From Candidatus Omnitrophota bacterium (GTDB lineage Bacteria; Omnitrophota; Omnitrophia; Omnitrophales; Aquincolibacteriaceae), in contig JAMWDC010000050.1 in the NCBI GenBank assembly GCA_023819025.1, positions 1 through 10,022 of the forward strand: a DNA stretch of 10,022 nt. The letters run 5' to 3'. The position numbers were made by a program, and so were the translations under genes. Below, piece by piece: positions 1 to 6,341 of this stretch. How positions within the stretch are numbered: the stretch's first letter is position 1; each line of letters opens with the position of its first letter. A model generated the notes under the pieces. It had not been told where the DNA came from, ran no database searches, and saw only the letters and a list, made by a program, of their open reading frames with translations.

Positions 1-2500
1 AACCTTTTAAATCATCGGTTTTGGTACTCAAGGGCTGGGAAAGTTTGCAACCGTCCCTGTAAAGGGCGACGGCCTTCAGTCCTAGCTTCCAGGATTCGAC
101 ATAAATCTTTTCGATCTCCTCCACCGTAATTTCAGTGGGGAGATTCACGGTTTTCGAAATGGCTCCGGAAATAAACGGCTGGGCCGCGGCCATCATTCGA
201 ATGTGGGCCATCGGTTCTAGAAACCGTTTTCCGTATTTGCCGCAGCGGTTGGCACAATCAAAAACCGGCAGATGCTCGGTTCGAATATGAGGTGCCCCTT
301 CGATGGTCATCATCCCGCAAATGACATTGTGAGCCTCTTCGATTTCGGCTTTCGAAAAACCGAGCTCCTCCAAAAGATTAAAATTAGGCTTATTGTAATC
401 CTCCGCCTTGAATCCCAACCTCTGCAGGGTTTCCTCTCCGAGGACCCAGCGGGTAAAAGCGAAGGAAAGATCCAGGACAGTCGGCAAGACGGCTTCTGCT
501 TTTGCGATTTCGCCATCCGTAAGCCCCTTCCCTAAGAGCGTTTCGCGATTAATCCACGGTGTGCTGTCGAATCGGGAAGTCCCCTTGATGTATTCGATAA
601 TATCGTGGATCTCCTCATGCGAATACCCCAGCTTGCTGAGGGCAAAGGGTACGGATTGGTTGATGATCTTAAAGTATCCGCCGCCTGCAAGTTTTTTAAA
701 CTTCACCAGAGCAAAGTCCGGCTCGATCCCAGTGGTATCGCAGTCCATCAAAAGGCCAATGGTACCAGTCGGGGCGATCACTGAAACCTGAGCGTTACGA
801 TAGCCGTACTGCTTGCCCATTTCTAAGGCGGTATCCCAATCTTCATGGGCGGCTTCAAGCAAATAGGACGGACAATTCTCCTGGGAAATCTTGAAAGCAC
901 AATCACGGTGTTTCTGAATGACACGCAACATGGAACCTCGGTTCTGGGCAAACCCCAAGAAAGCCCCTTTGGATGCCGCGATTTCAGCGGAGGTCCTATA
1001 GGCATGGCCGGTTAAAATGGCCGTGATCGCACTACAAATTGAACGGGCCTCGGGACTATCATAGGAAATCCCGTTCACCATCAGGAGGGTGCCCAAATTG
1101 GCGTAACCTAAACCAAGGGCCCGGAACTCATGGCTGTTTTTGGCAATCACGGCGGTCGGGTACGAGGAAAAGTCAACGATGATCTCCATGGCCATGGTAA
1201 AAATCCGGATGGCATGACGGAAGGCCTCGATGTCAAAGTGACCATCGGCATCCAAGAATTTCATCAGGTTAATAGAAGACAAATTACATGCCGAATCGTC
1301 CAAAAACATGTATTCCGAGCAAGGATTGGAGGCAAAAATACGATTCGTATTCGCACAGGTATGCCAGTCATTGATGGTGGTATCGAACTGAATGCCCGGA
1401 TCGGCGCAAGCCCAAGCAGCATAAGCAATTTGGCGCATAAGATCCCGGGCCTTAAAGGTCTCGTAAATCTCTCCGGTCGTACGAAAACGGGTCTGCCAGA
1501 CACCATCGGACAGATAAGCCTGCATAAATTCATCCGTAATTCTCACCGAATTGTTCGAGTTCTGGCCCGAAACGGTCTTATACGCCTCGCCATTAAAATC
1601 CGCCGAATAACCACTCGCAATCAAAGCCTTAACCTTTTTCTCTTCCCGAACTTTCCAATTAATAAAATCCACAATTTCGGGATGATCCATGTCCATACAA
1701 ACCATCTTTGCCGCACGGCGGGTGGTACCTCCTGATTTGGTCGCGCCCGCACCTCGGTCAAATACTTCCAAAAAGGACATGAGCCCTGAGGAAGTACCGC
1801 CACCGGAGAGTTTTTCCTGTTTCCCGCGAAGTTTTGAGAAATTGGTCCCTGTCCCGGAGCCGTACTTGAAAAGTCTCGCCTCTGATTTGATGAGATCGAA
1901 GATGGACATTAGATCATCTTGAACGGATTGAATAAAACACGCCGAACATTGCGGGTGGCTGTAGGCATCTGTTGTCTGCATGATCGTATCCGTTTCCGGA
2001 TCCCAATACCAATTACCCCCGCTGCCTTTAATACCGTAAAGATTGAGACCTACGTTAAACCAAACCGGCGAATTAAAAGCGCCCCTTTGGGTTACTAAAA
2101 GATAGGAAAGCTCGTCTTCGAAGGCTTGGGCTTCTTCGGATGTCTTAAAATAACCGCCTAACCTCTCGCCTGCAAGGCGAAGCGAATGCGCGATACGATA
2201 GACGACCTGCCTGACACTGTTTTCATGTCCGATACCCGGAATCCCTGCTTTACGAAAATATTTTGAGACAATAATGTCAGTTGCTAACTGACTCCAGCTT
2301 TCCGGAACCTCGACATCGTCCATTTTAAACACGGCAAAGCCATCCGGATTTGTAATCACAGAAGTCCGATGCACATATTGAATTTCATCTAAGGGATTCA
2401 CCCCGGATTTTGTAAATCGGCGCTTGATAGAAATGCCTCCGCCGTGGTGGACGGTTTCCTGAGCTTCTAAGACAGCATTTTGGTCCGTTTTAATACTCAT
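1..2500 (-). CDS. nrdJ: Adenosylcobalamin-dependent (class II) ribonucleotide reductase, 3' end outside window
   Basis: The gene reduces ribonucleotides to deoxyribonucleotides, using a cobalamin-generated thiyl radical in the cytoplasm. I translated 833 codons from ATG 2500-2498; the frame stays open to the left edge, so the C-terminus is missing. Visible motifs are HPQCSACF (residues 182-189, candidate redox Cys185 or Cys188), NPCSE (392-396, Cys394 being the expected thiyl cysteine, with Asn392 and Glu396), DSACNLSS (402-409, Cys405, second redox cysteine, 11 residues after Cys394 as in the Thermotoga enzyme), and the phosphate-binding PTGTIG (577-582). The N-terminus goes straight into the RNR fold, with no ATP-cone domain, so dATP feedback through a cone is not expected. 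GGAGG (2508-2512) lies 7 bases before the ATG and decides the start. It has its own promoter and NrdR-type boxes, separate from the folate genes. No nrdR gene is in view. Identification is very secure. Confidence 0.96.
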   Translation of the reverse strand, partial: MSIKTDQNAVLEAQETVHHGGGISIKRRFTKSGVNPLDEIQYVHRTSVITNPDGFAVFKMDDVEVPESWSQLATDIIVSKYFRKAGIPGIGHENSVRQVVYRIAHSLRLAGERLGGYFKTSEEAQAFEDELSYLLVTQRGAFNSPVWFNVGLNLYGIKGSGGNWYWDPETDTIMQTTDAYSHPQCSACFIQSVQDDLMSIFDLIKSEARLFKYGSGTGTNFSKLRGKQEKLSGGGTSSGLMSFLEVFDRGAGATKSGGTTRRAAKMVCMDMDHPEIVDFINWKVREEKKVKALIASGYSADFNGEAYKTVSGQNSNNSVRITDEFMQAYLSDGVWQTRFRTTGEIYETFKARDLMRQIAYAAWACADPGIQFDTTINDWHTCANTNRIFASNPCSEYMFLDDSACNLSSINLMKFLDADGHFDIEAFRHAIRIFTMAMEIIVDFSSYPTAVIAKNSHEFRALGLGYANLGTLLMVNGISYDSPEARSICSAITAILTGHAYRTSAEIAASKGAFLGFAQNRGSMLRVIQKHRDCAFKISQENCPSYLLEAAHEDWDTALEMGKQYGYRNAQVSVIAPTGTIGLLMDCDTTGIEPDFALVKFKKLAGGGYFKIINQSVPFALSKLGYSHEEIHDIIEYIKGTSRFDSTPWINRETLLGKGLTDGEIAKAEAVLPTVLDLSFAFTRWVLGEETLQRLGFKAEDYNKPNFNLLEELGFSKAEIEEAHNVICGMMTIEGAPHIRTEHLPVFDCANRCGKYGKRFLEPMAHIRMMAAAQPFISGAISKTVNLPTEITVEEIEKIYVESWKLGLKAVALYRDGCKLSQPLSTKTDDLKG

Positions 2501-2558
2501 AAGGAATCCTCCCATAAGACATAAAGGCTTTTAAAAAGACCTCGCTGAGCCCGCTCAT

Positions 2559-2589
2559 ATTTTACCATATTTGGTGGTTATTTTGTCAA
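2559..2589 (-). promoter_or_regulatory. Predicted sigma70-type promoter of nrdJ
   Basis: Read on the minus strand, TTGACA (2584-2589) is a perfect -35 hexamer. TAAAAT (2559-2564) matches the -10 consensus in five of six bases and is preceded by TGG, giving an extended -10 (TGnTAAAAT). The spacer is 19 bases, longer than ideal, which the extended -10 could offset. Transcription would begin near 2552, leaving a leader of about 50 bases before the nrdJ ATG. One NrdR-like box lies within the spacer and the other just upstream of the -35, the usual geometry for repression. Confidence 0.7.
2562..2577. promoter_or_regulatory. NrdR-box 2 (degenerate operator)
   Basis: This site matches 10 of 16 positions of the NrdR-box pattern, keeping the C-n-ATAT-n-T-n-GTG core. 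By itself it would not be convincing. Its start is exactly 32 bases from that of the strong box, about three helical turns, which is the typical tandem arrangement of NrdR operators. It overlaps the nrdJ spacer and the edge of the -10. Confidence 0.62.
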
Positions 2590-2593
2590 TCTA

Positions 2594-2609
2594 CCACTAT
2601 ATATTGTGT
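2594..2609. promoter_or_regulatory. NrdR-box 1 (near-perfect operator)
   Basis: The 16 bases match the published NrdR-box pattern acaCwAtATaTwGtgt in 15 of 16 positions, the only departure being the first base. NrdR is the zinc-ribbon/ATP-cone repressor of ribonucleotide reductase genes. The box ends 4 bases upstream of the predicted -35 of nrdJ. It works together with a weaker second box 32 bases away. Confidence 0.82.
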
Positions 2610-2885
2610 CATCAACTAATACTTCGACCATCTTAATTTTTGCCTTTAATTGATTTTTGAAGCCGTGCTACGCCTCAGATTGACATTCCGAACGCGATAT
2701 CATTTCTCCGTTTGTGGACTTAACGATTCGCCGAACGGTATGCAACGCCCGCATAAAAACCGCACTGCAGATGCATGAGATAACTTTCAAGCGTCGACCG
2801 CTGATGCCTGTGAGCTTCTTACGCTGGTCTTTGTCTTGAGTCGCTGTTGAAAAACCTCGGGGACGACCTTCGTTGACTTCAATTG
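2610..2885. other. Intergenic stretch with no recognised gene
   Basis: This stretch lies between the terminator of the candidate RNA and the NrdR boxes. The minus strand is open from a TTG inside the terminator hairpin (2934) to a TAG at 2668-2670 (88 codons). It has no ATG near the beginning and no ribosome binding site, and I recognise no family in the translation. A basic segment reading RPRGFSTATQDKDQRKK faintly recalls the KGG/con-10 stress-protein repeat but lacks its GG core. The plus strand is broken by stops in all frames. Short inverted repeats exist (for example TTCG-G-CGAA) but no tRNA-like or riboswitch signature. It may be a decayed gene or plain spacer. Confidence 0.5.
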
Positions 2886-2929
2886 AAAGAAAAAAAGATA
2901 GTCTCGGCCTTCCGGCCAAAACTATCTTT
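2886..2929 (-). terminator. Strong intrinsic terminator
   Basis: On the minus strand, AAAGATAGT (2921-2929) pairs perfectly with ACTATCTTT (2894-2902). Inside, UUU faces GAG, giving U-G, U-A and U-G pairs, and then GGCC pairs with GGCC around a GGAA tetraloop of the GNRA type. The result is a continuous 16-pair stem. The 3' arm runs into an uninterrupted T tract (2890-2896) followed by CTTTC. The plus-strand reading lacks a proper T tract and no plus-strand gene is nearby, so the terminator acts on minus-strand transcripts. Confidence 0.88.
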
Positions 2930-3085
2930 ATCAAATCTCTTCAGTGAAATAACTCATAAATCGTCAATAAAAACGTTTTCTTTCAAATGATCCCGGACTT
3001 TTCACCAGCAACACAACTACGGACTCAACAACCCCGTTTGAACTCTTTTTAAAAACCCTAAAGAACGGAATCTCAACCAAAGCGT
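2886..3085 (-). ncRNA. Candidate small RNA of about 200 nt, family unknown
   Basis: A consensus promoter and a strong intrinsic terminator enclose this stretch, with a predicted start near A3085. No frame inside has a credible start codon with a ribosome binding site; the only ATG frame is the 8-codon MSYFTEEI (ending just before the terminator), without a Shine-Dalgarno. Possible helices include GAUUCCG (3066-3072) with CGGGAUC (2989-2995), and GUGAAA (3000-3005) with UUUCAC (2944-2949). These two are not nested, so they would be alternatives or a pseudoknot; helices this short can arise by chance. I compared it by eye with 6S RNA, RNase P RNA, tmRNA, SRP RNA and the cobalamin riboswitch and found no convincing match. 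Alternatives are a leader of a lost downstream gene, or a long attenuated leader of nrdJ, which however has its own promoter. Confidence 0.5.
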
Positions 3086-3090
3086 TGGGA

Positions 3091-3160
3091 ATTTTAAGTG
3101 AGAATATCAAGACTGTCAAACAAAATATTTAAAAAAATTTTGCACGAATAAATTTTATTG
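3091..3160 (-). promoter_or_regulatory. Strong predicted sigma70 promoter with A/T-rich upstream element
   Basis: On the minus strand, TTGACA (3114-3119) is followed by exactly 17 bases and then TAAAAT (3091-3096), five of six -10 bases. Directly upstream, 3120-3160 is very A/T-rich, with A and T runs resembling an UP element, a feature of promoters for abundant stable RNAs. The promoter is downstream of the mnmE stop and faces the same way, so it starts a separate transcript that ends at the terminator at 2886-2929. Confidence 0.72.
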
Positions 3161-3297
3161 CGATCAGAGAGCATTTTTCTCTCGACGTGAGAAATTTTTA
3201 TGCGGACAATCTGTGAGATGTCTTATCCGGGCAGTAGATTTTTGGGGCAGATGTTCTAAATTTTAAGGAACGCAATTTTAATTCGGATTCCAAAAAA

Positions 3298-4695
3298 TTA
3301 TTTTCCGATACAAAACTCTGAAAAAATGATATCGAGCAAATCTTCCGAATAAATTTCGCCAATGAGTTCGCGCATCGCGTCAAGCGCGGCCTTCAGATCC
3401 ACAATCACAAACTCCAAAGAGATTGCATCTTCCAATCCTTTCTCCGCGCGGCCAAGCGAATCCAAGGCCGCCTCCAGGGCGTTGCGATGCCGCAGTCGTG
3501 TAATCTGTTCGCCTGCCTTTTCAAGATGACCGTCCACAACCACCGCGGAAATCTCCTCTTCGAGTTCAGAAAGTCCATCCCGGGTCTTTGCGGAAATTTG
3601 GAGGACCTTTTTTCCGCCCGTCAAACGGTTCAAGGCATCGAAATCAAGCTGTTTCCACAGGTCACACTTACCTGCCAGGACAAGGATGGGCTTGCCGAGA
3701 CTGCGGATTTCCTCATAAACAACCCTGTCGGCCTCTTCCAAAGGGCTTGAGACGTCTACTATATATAGGAAGAGGTGACCTTCTCGAAGCATCTGCCGTG
3801 TCATCTCGATACCCAACCGATCCAGGGGATGTACTGACGTAGGGGCTAAACCGGCCGTATCGACAAGGCGGATCAACATGCCGTCGATTTCAATCAGTTC
3901 CTCCAGCCGATCACGGGTTGTACCGGGATATTCGGAAACCAGGGCTCGATCCTTTTCGAGAAGGGCATTAAAGAGAGAGGATTTCCCCACATTGGGTTTC
4001 CCAACGATCACTGTGACGAGTCCCTCGCGCAGGAGTGCACCACGTTTAAAACTTGCAATCAGACGCCGAATTTCGTCCTGCACATGTCGAAGCCTCTGTT
4101 TCATCTGATCATGGGATTCGATTTCCAGATGTTCGTCCGGAAAATCCAGGCATGCCTCCATGTGAGCGTGCAAGTGCATGAGTTCATCTTTGATCCATCG
4201 AAATTTTTTTGACAACAGACCGGTCAATTGTCCGACCGCAGCTTCCTGAGCGCGGTCACTTTTCGCCTTGATCACATCAAGCACGGCCTCTGCCTGAGTC
4301 AAATCCATTTTTCCGTTCAAAAACGCACGCTTTGTAAACTCGCCCGGCTGGGCGTGGCGGGCCCCTGAGCGGATCAGAAGGTCGAGGATCCGACGCGTTA
4401 CTACCAGTCCTCCATGCGAACTGATTTCGACCACGTCCTCACCCGTATAAGACCGGGGAGCCCGAAACAAAATCACGAGGACCTGATCCAGCACGTCCCC
4501 GGAATCTGTCCGAATTTCGCCGTAATGAACCGTGTGGGACGGCAGGGAACTCAATAAAACTTTTTTGTGGGAGCGAAATACCTTATCGCCGATTTCAAAC
4601 GCCCGCGGACCACTGAGCCGGATTACCGAAATGCCGCCGGTACCAATGGGGGTTGCAATTGCGGCAATGGTATCGTTCGACAAATCATCCGTCAT
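3298..4695 (-). CDS. mnmE: tRNA uridine-5-carboxymethylaminomethyl modification GTPase MnmE (TrmE)
   Basis: MnmE works with MnmG to add (carboxymethyl)aminomethyl groups at C5 of wobble U34 in certain tRNAs, using GTP and a one-carbon tetrahydrofolate. The 465-residue product is full length. The N-terminal folate-binding domain covers about residues 1-120 (TIAAIATPIGTGGISVIRLSGP at the start). A helical domain encloses the G domain: P-loop GKPNVGKSS 232-240, G2 GTTRD 258-262, G3 DTAG 279-282, G4 GKCD 342-345, G5 SAKT 368-371. The C-terminus is the diagnostic FCIGK with catalytic Cys462. G4 is normally NKxD; here the Asn is Gly (3670-3672). I chose the ATG at 4693-4695 because GAGG lies 6 bases upstream and the product then begins just ahead of the conserved IAAIATP; an in-frame start at 4722 would add nine unconserved residues. 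The 103-base gap after folC shows no clear promoter. Confidence 0.96.
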   Translation of the reverse strand: MTDDLSNDTIAAIATPIGTGGISVIRLSGPRAFEIGDKVFRSHKKVLLSSLPSHTVHYGEIRTDSGDVLDQVLVILFRAPRSYTGEDVVEISSHGGLVVTRRILDLLIRSGARHAQPGEFTKRAFLNGKMDLTQAEAVLDVIKAKSDRAQEAAVGQLTGLLSKKFRWIKDELMHLHAHMEACLDFPDEHLEIESHDQMKQRLRHVQDEIRRLIASFKRGALLREGLVTVIVGKPNVGKSSLFNALLEKDRALVSEYPGTTRDRLEELIEIDGMLIRLVDTAGLAPTSVHPLDRLGIEMTRQMLREGHLFLYIVDVSSPLEEADRVVYEEIRSLGKPILVLAGKCDLWKQLDFDALNRLTGGKKVLQISAKTRDGLSELEEEISAVVVDGHLEKAGEQITRLRHRNALEAALDSLGRAEKGLEDAISLEFVIVDLKAALDAMRELIGEIYSEDLLDIIFSEFCIGK

Positions 4696-4798
4696 AAAAA
4701 ACCTCAAAATTTTCCAACACAATCCGCATCGAATATTTGCGCATGTTACGTTTTCATGGTCTTCGATGACCCGGAGCCCTCCAATGCTATCCCTTTTT

Positions 4799-6055
4799 TT
4801 ACCAACTTTTTGTTCGGAGCCATTTCCTCACTTCCCCGATCAAATAAAAAGATCCAGTGACCACGACAAGACAGTCCGAAGACGCAATTTTTCGAACTGT
4901 CCCGACAGCCTCTGGAATGGACCCTGTTGGAATGATCCTCCGAAAATACCCTTGGGCCTGACTTAAGAGAACGCCTATTTCCTGGGATCTCGGATTGGGT
5001 AACGTCGTTAAAATACAATCCTTAAAATACCGGCTCAGGGTTTTGAGCATTCGATCTGACTTTTTATCCCGGGATACTCCAAAGACGAGCAGGCAGTTTC
5101 TTCGAGGATAAATCTTCATCAAATTTCTGACCAGGGCCTCGATCGAAATTGGATTATGCGCCCCGTCGAGAAGAAACTCCGGGTGCCCTTTTAAAAACTC
5201 AAAGCGGCCGGGCCATTCATCGGCTTCCAAACCTTTCCGAAATGCAGCAGCTTCTATGGAATAATGGTAGATATCCCGAAGAACCCTGGCGATTTGAAAC
5301 GCCACGCCGGCATTGACCTTTTGAAAATCACCCGAAAGCCCGATCCGATAATTGAACAAAGACAGCGCTGGCCACAAGCGGGCCTTTTGACATCGAATAG
5401 CTCTTCTGATGACCCGCATCGCTTCCGCAGTCTGAGGCCCCACCACCACCTGTGCGCCTCGCCGGATAATGGCTGTCTTTTCTCGGGCAATTCTGGTAAT
5501 CGTATTGCCTAAAAAAAACTCATGATCCAAATGAATGGGCGTCAGCCCCACGACTTTTGCATCTATCACATTCGTGGCATCCAGGCGTCCCCCCATTCCG
5601 ACTTCGAAAATTCCAATCTCCATCCGCGCCTGCTTAAAAAGAAGCATGGCCAACAGGGTCATAATTTCGAAATAAGTAAAATCACCCCAACGCGGATCGA
5701 GTTGTAGCCGGCAAAGGCCGCGGCGAATTGTTGTCAGTGCCTTCGCCCATCGGGATTTTGAAACATTGTTTCCGTTCAACCGGATCCGTTCCCGCGGATC
5801 CTCCAGGTGAGGAGAAGAGTAAAAACCCACCCGATAATGAGCCTCTCGAAGGATGGATTCCAGAAAAAATCCCGTGGAACCCTTGCCTTTCGTGCCCGCG
5901 ATTAGGATGGGGAAAAAAGCCTTGTGGGGATTTCTGAAACATTTTAAGAGTAACCGCATCCGAACGAGATTCCAGACGCGGGTCCCGGATGTGTGAGTAA
6001 TTCGTTCAAGATTGAGAAAGGAATTAAGATACTTTAAGGATTCGGCGTAATGCAT
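4799..6055 (-). CDS. folC: Bifunctional dihydrofolate synthase / folylpolyglutamate synthase
   Basis: FolC is an ATP-dependent cytoplasmic ligase of the Mur-ligase family. It joins L-glutamate to dihydropteroate and extends the gamma-glutamyl tail of folates. The 418 residues are the usual length. Visible motifs are the P-loop AGTKGKGST (53-61), SPHL (81-84), EVGMGGRLDATN (151-162), HLDH (175-178), REKTAII (191-197, Lys193 at the position usually carbamylated), DGAHNP (297-302, start of the C-terminal domain) and TGSFYLIGEV (400-409). The P-loop has Lys where most bacterial enzymes have Asn (GTNGKGS); eukaryotic folylpolyglutamate synthases also have Lys. The ATG at 6053-6055 has only a weak upstream purine stretch, but starting there gives the normal N-terminus (YAESLKYLNSF). 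Whether it has both activities or only one cannot be told from sequence alone. A 286-base gap with inverted repeats precedes it. Confidence 0.93.
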   Translation of the reverse strand: MHYAESLKYLNSFLNLERITHTSGTRVWNLVRMRLLLKCFRNPHKAFFPILIAGTKGKGSTGFFLESILREAHYRVGFYSSPHLEDPRERIRLNGNNVSKSRWAKALTTIRRGLCRLQLDPRWGDFTYFEIMTLLAMLLFKQARMEIGIFEVGMGGRLDATNVIDAKVVGLTPIHLDHEFFLGNTITRIAREKTAIIRRGAQVVVGPQTAEAMRVIRRAIRCQKARLWPALSLFNYRIGLSGDFQKVNAGVAFQIARVLRDIYHYSIEAAAFRKGLEADEWPGRFEFLKGHPEFLLDGAHNPISIEALVRNLMKIYPRRNCLLVFGVSRDKKSDRMLKTLSRYFKDCILTTLPNPRSQEIGVLLSQAQGYFRRIIPTGSIPEAVGTVRKIASSDCLVVVTGSFYLIGEVRKWLRTKSW

Positions 6056-6341
6056 AGGACGCGAAATAATAAAAAATTTTTACGCTAAAAATACTCCGCG
6101 AGCGGTAGCCTGTCGGGTTCCATCCCCTCGATGGGTTTCCCTGGAAGGATTGCTGCGGGATGGGATTCGGAAACGCGGTTTCATAAGTACCTTTTGGGTT
6201 TTGTTACCCATAAACACTAGGGGGAAAAACCTTATGAAACCACTTTGAATCATTCTGTATGTGTTTATCGTGCAAAATTCCCAACGATCTTGAAACTCCC
6301 AGCGCAGATTCGCGTAAAGTTCACCGCCTTTTCGGCATTTC
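6056..6341. other. Intergenic gap between purH and folC with serial inverted repeats
   Basis: There is no convincing gene here. A minus-strand frame overlaps the end of purH and runs to 6080, but its translation resembles no family I know. The stretch holds several possible stem-loops: CCATC/GATGG (6120-6124 with 6130-6134, 5-base loop), GTTTCC/GGAAAC (6135-6140 with 6169-6174), and the 11-base inverted repeat annotated separately. Closest to folC is an A/T-rich run (about 6070-6090). I found no THF, ZTP, TPP or SAM riboswitch signature by eye, and no promoter with both hexamers at good spacing. It could be a structured leader of folC, a terminator region for purH, or a small palindromic repeat. 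Confidence 0.45.
6177..6241. repeat. 11-base perfect inverted repeat with nested hairpin
   Basis: GGTTTCATAAG (6177-6187) is the exact reverse complement of CTTATGAAACC (6231-6241), separated by 43 bases. Inside is a second small hairpin, GGGT (6196-6199) with ACCC (6206-6209), around a 6-base loop. No T tract follows on either strand, so this is not a standard terminator. I saw no second copy in the window. Confidence 0.6.

Noticed and set aside
1130..1735. 201-codon plus-strand open frame
   Set aside because: It lies entirely within nrdJ, whose minus-strand translation is strongly conserved. It is an antisense shadow, as are the other long plus-strand frames at 408-791, 4532-4966, 6345-6722, 6820-7179 and 8891-9352.
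2668..2934. 88-codon minus-strand open frame between the terminator and the nrdJ promoter
   Set aside because: It starts at a TTG inside the terminator stem, has no ribosome binding site, and its translation matches no family I recognise. A weak likeness to KGG/con-10 repeats is not enough to call a gene.
2886..3085. Cobalamin riboswitch or RNase P RNA as identity of the candidate RNA
   Set aside because: A GTGAAAAGTCCGGG stretch near 2994-3005 resembles the RNase P AAAGTCCGGG core, but the length and the other conserved regions are wrong. No B12-box (GCCACTG-like) element is present.
3040..3125. Minus-strand frame across the candidate RNA promoter ending ...SPGSFERKRFY
   Set aside because: It would have to start within the -35 hexamer or at an unsupported TTG or GTG, with no ribosome binding site, so it cannot be translated from the predicted transcript start in a normal way.
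3165..3205. Hairpin GAGAG/CTCTC downstream of mnmE as its terminator
   Set aside because: The stem is short and no T tract follows on the minus strand, so it does not qualify as an intrinsic terminator.
4685..4744. 19-codon ORF (MRKYSMRIVLENFEVFYDG) overlapping the mnmE start
   Set aside because: It has no Shine-Dalgarno and no recognisable content; at this length an open frame is expected by chance.
6273..6285. 13-base sequence AAAATTCCCAACG shared with the promoter region at about 3082-3094 (opposite strand)
   Set aside because: About one such match is expected by chance in 10 kb on both strands, and the flanking bases do not align well.
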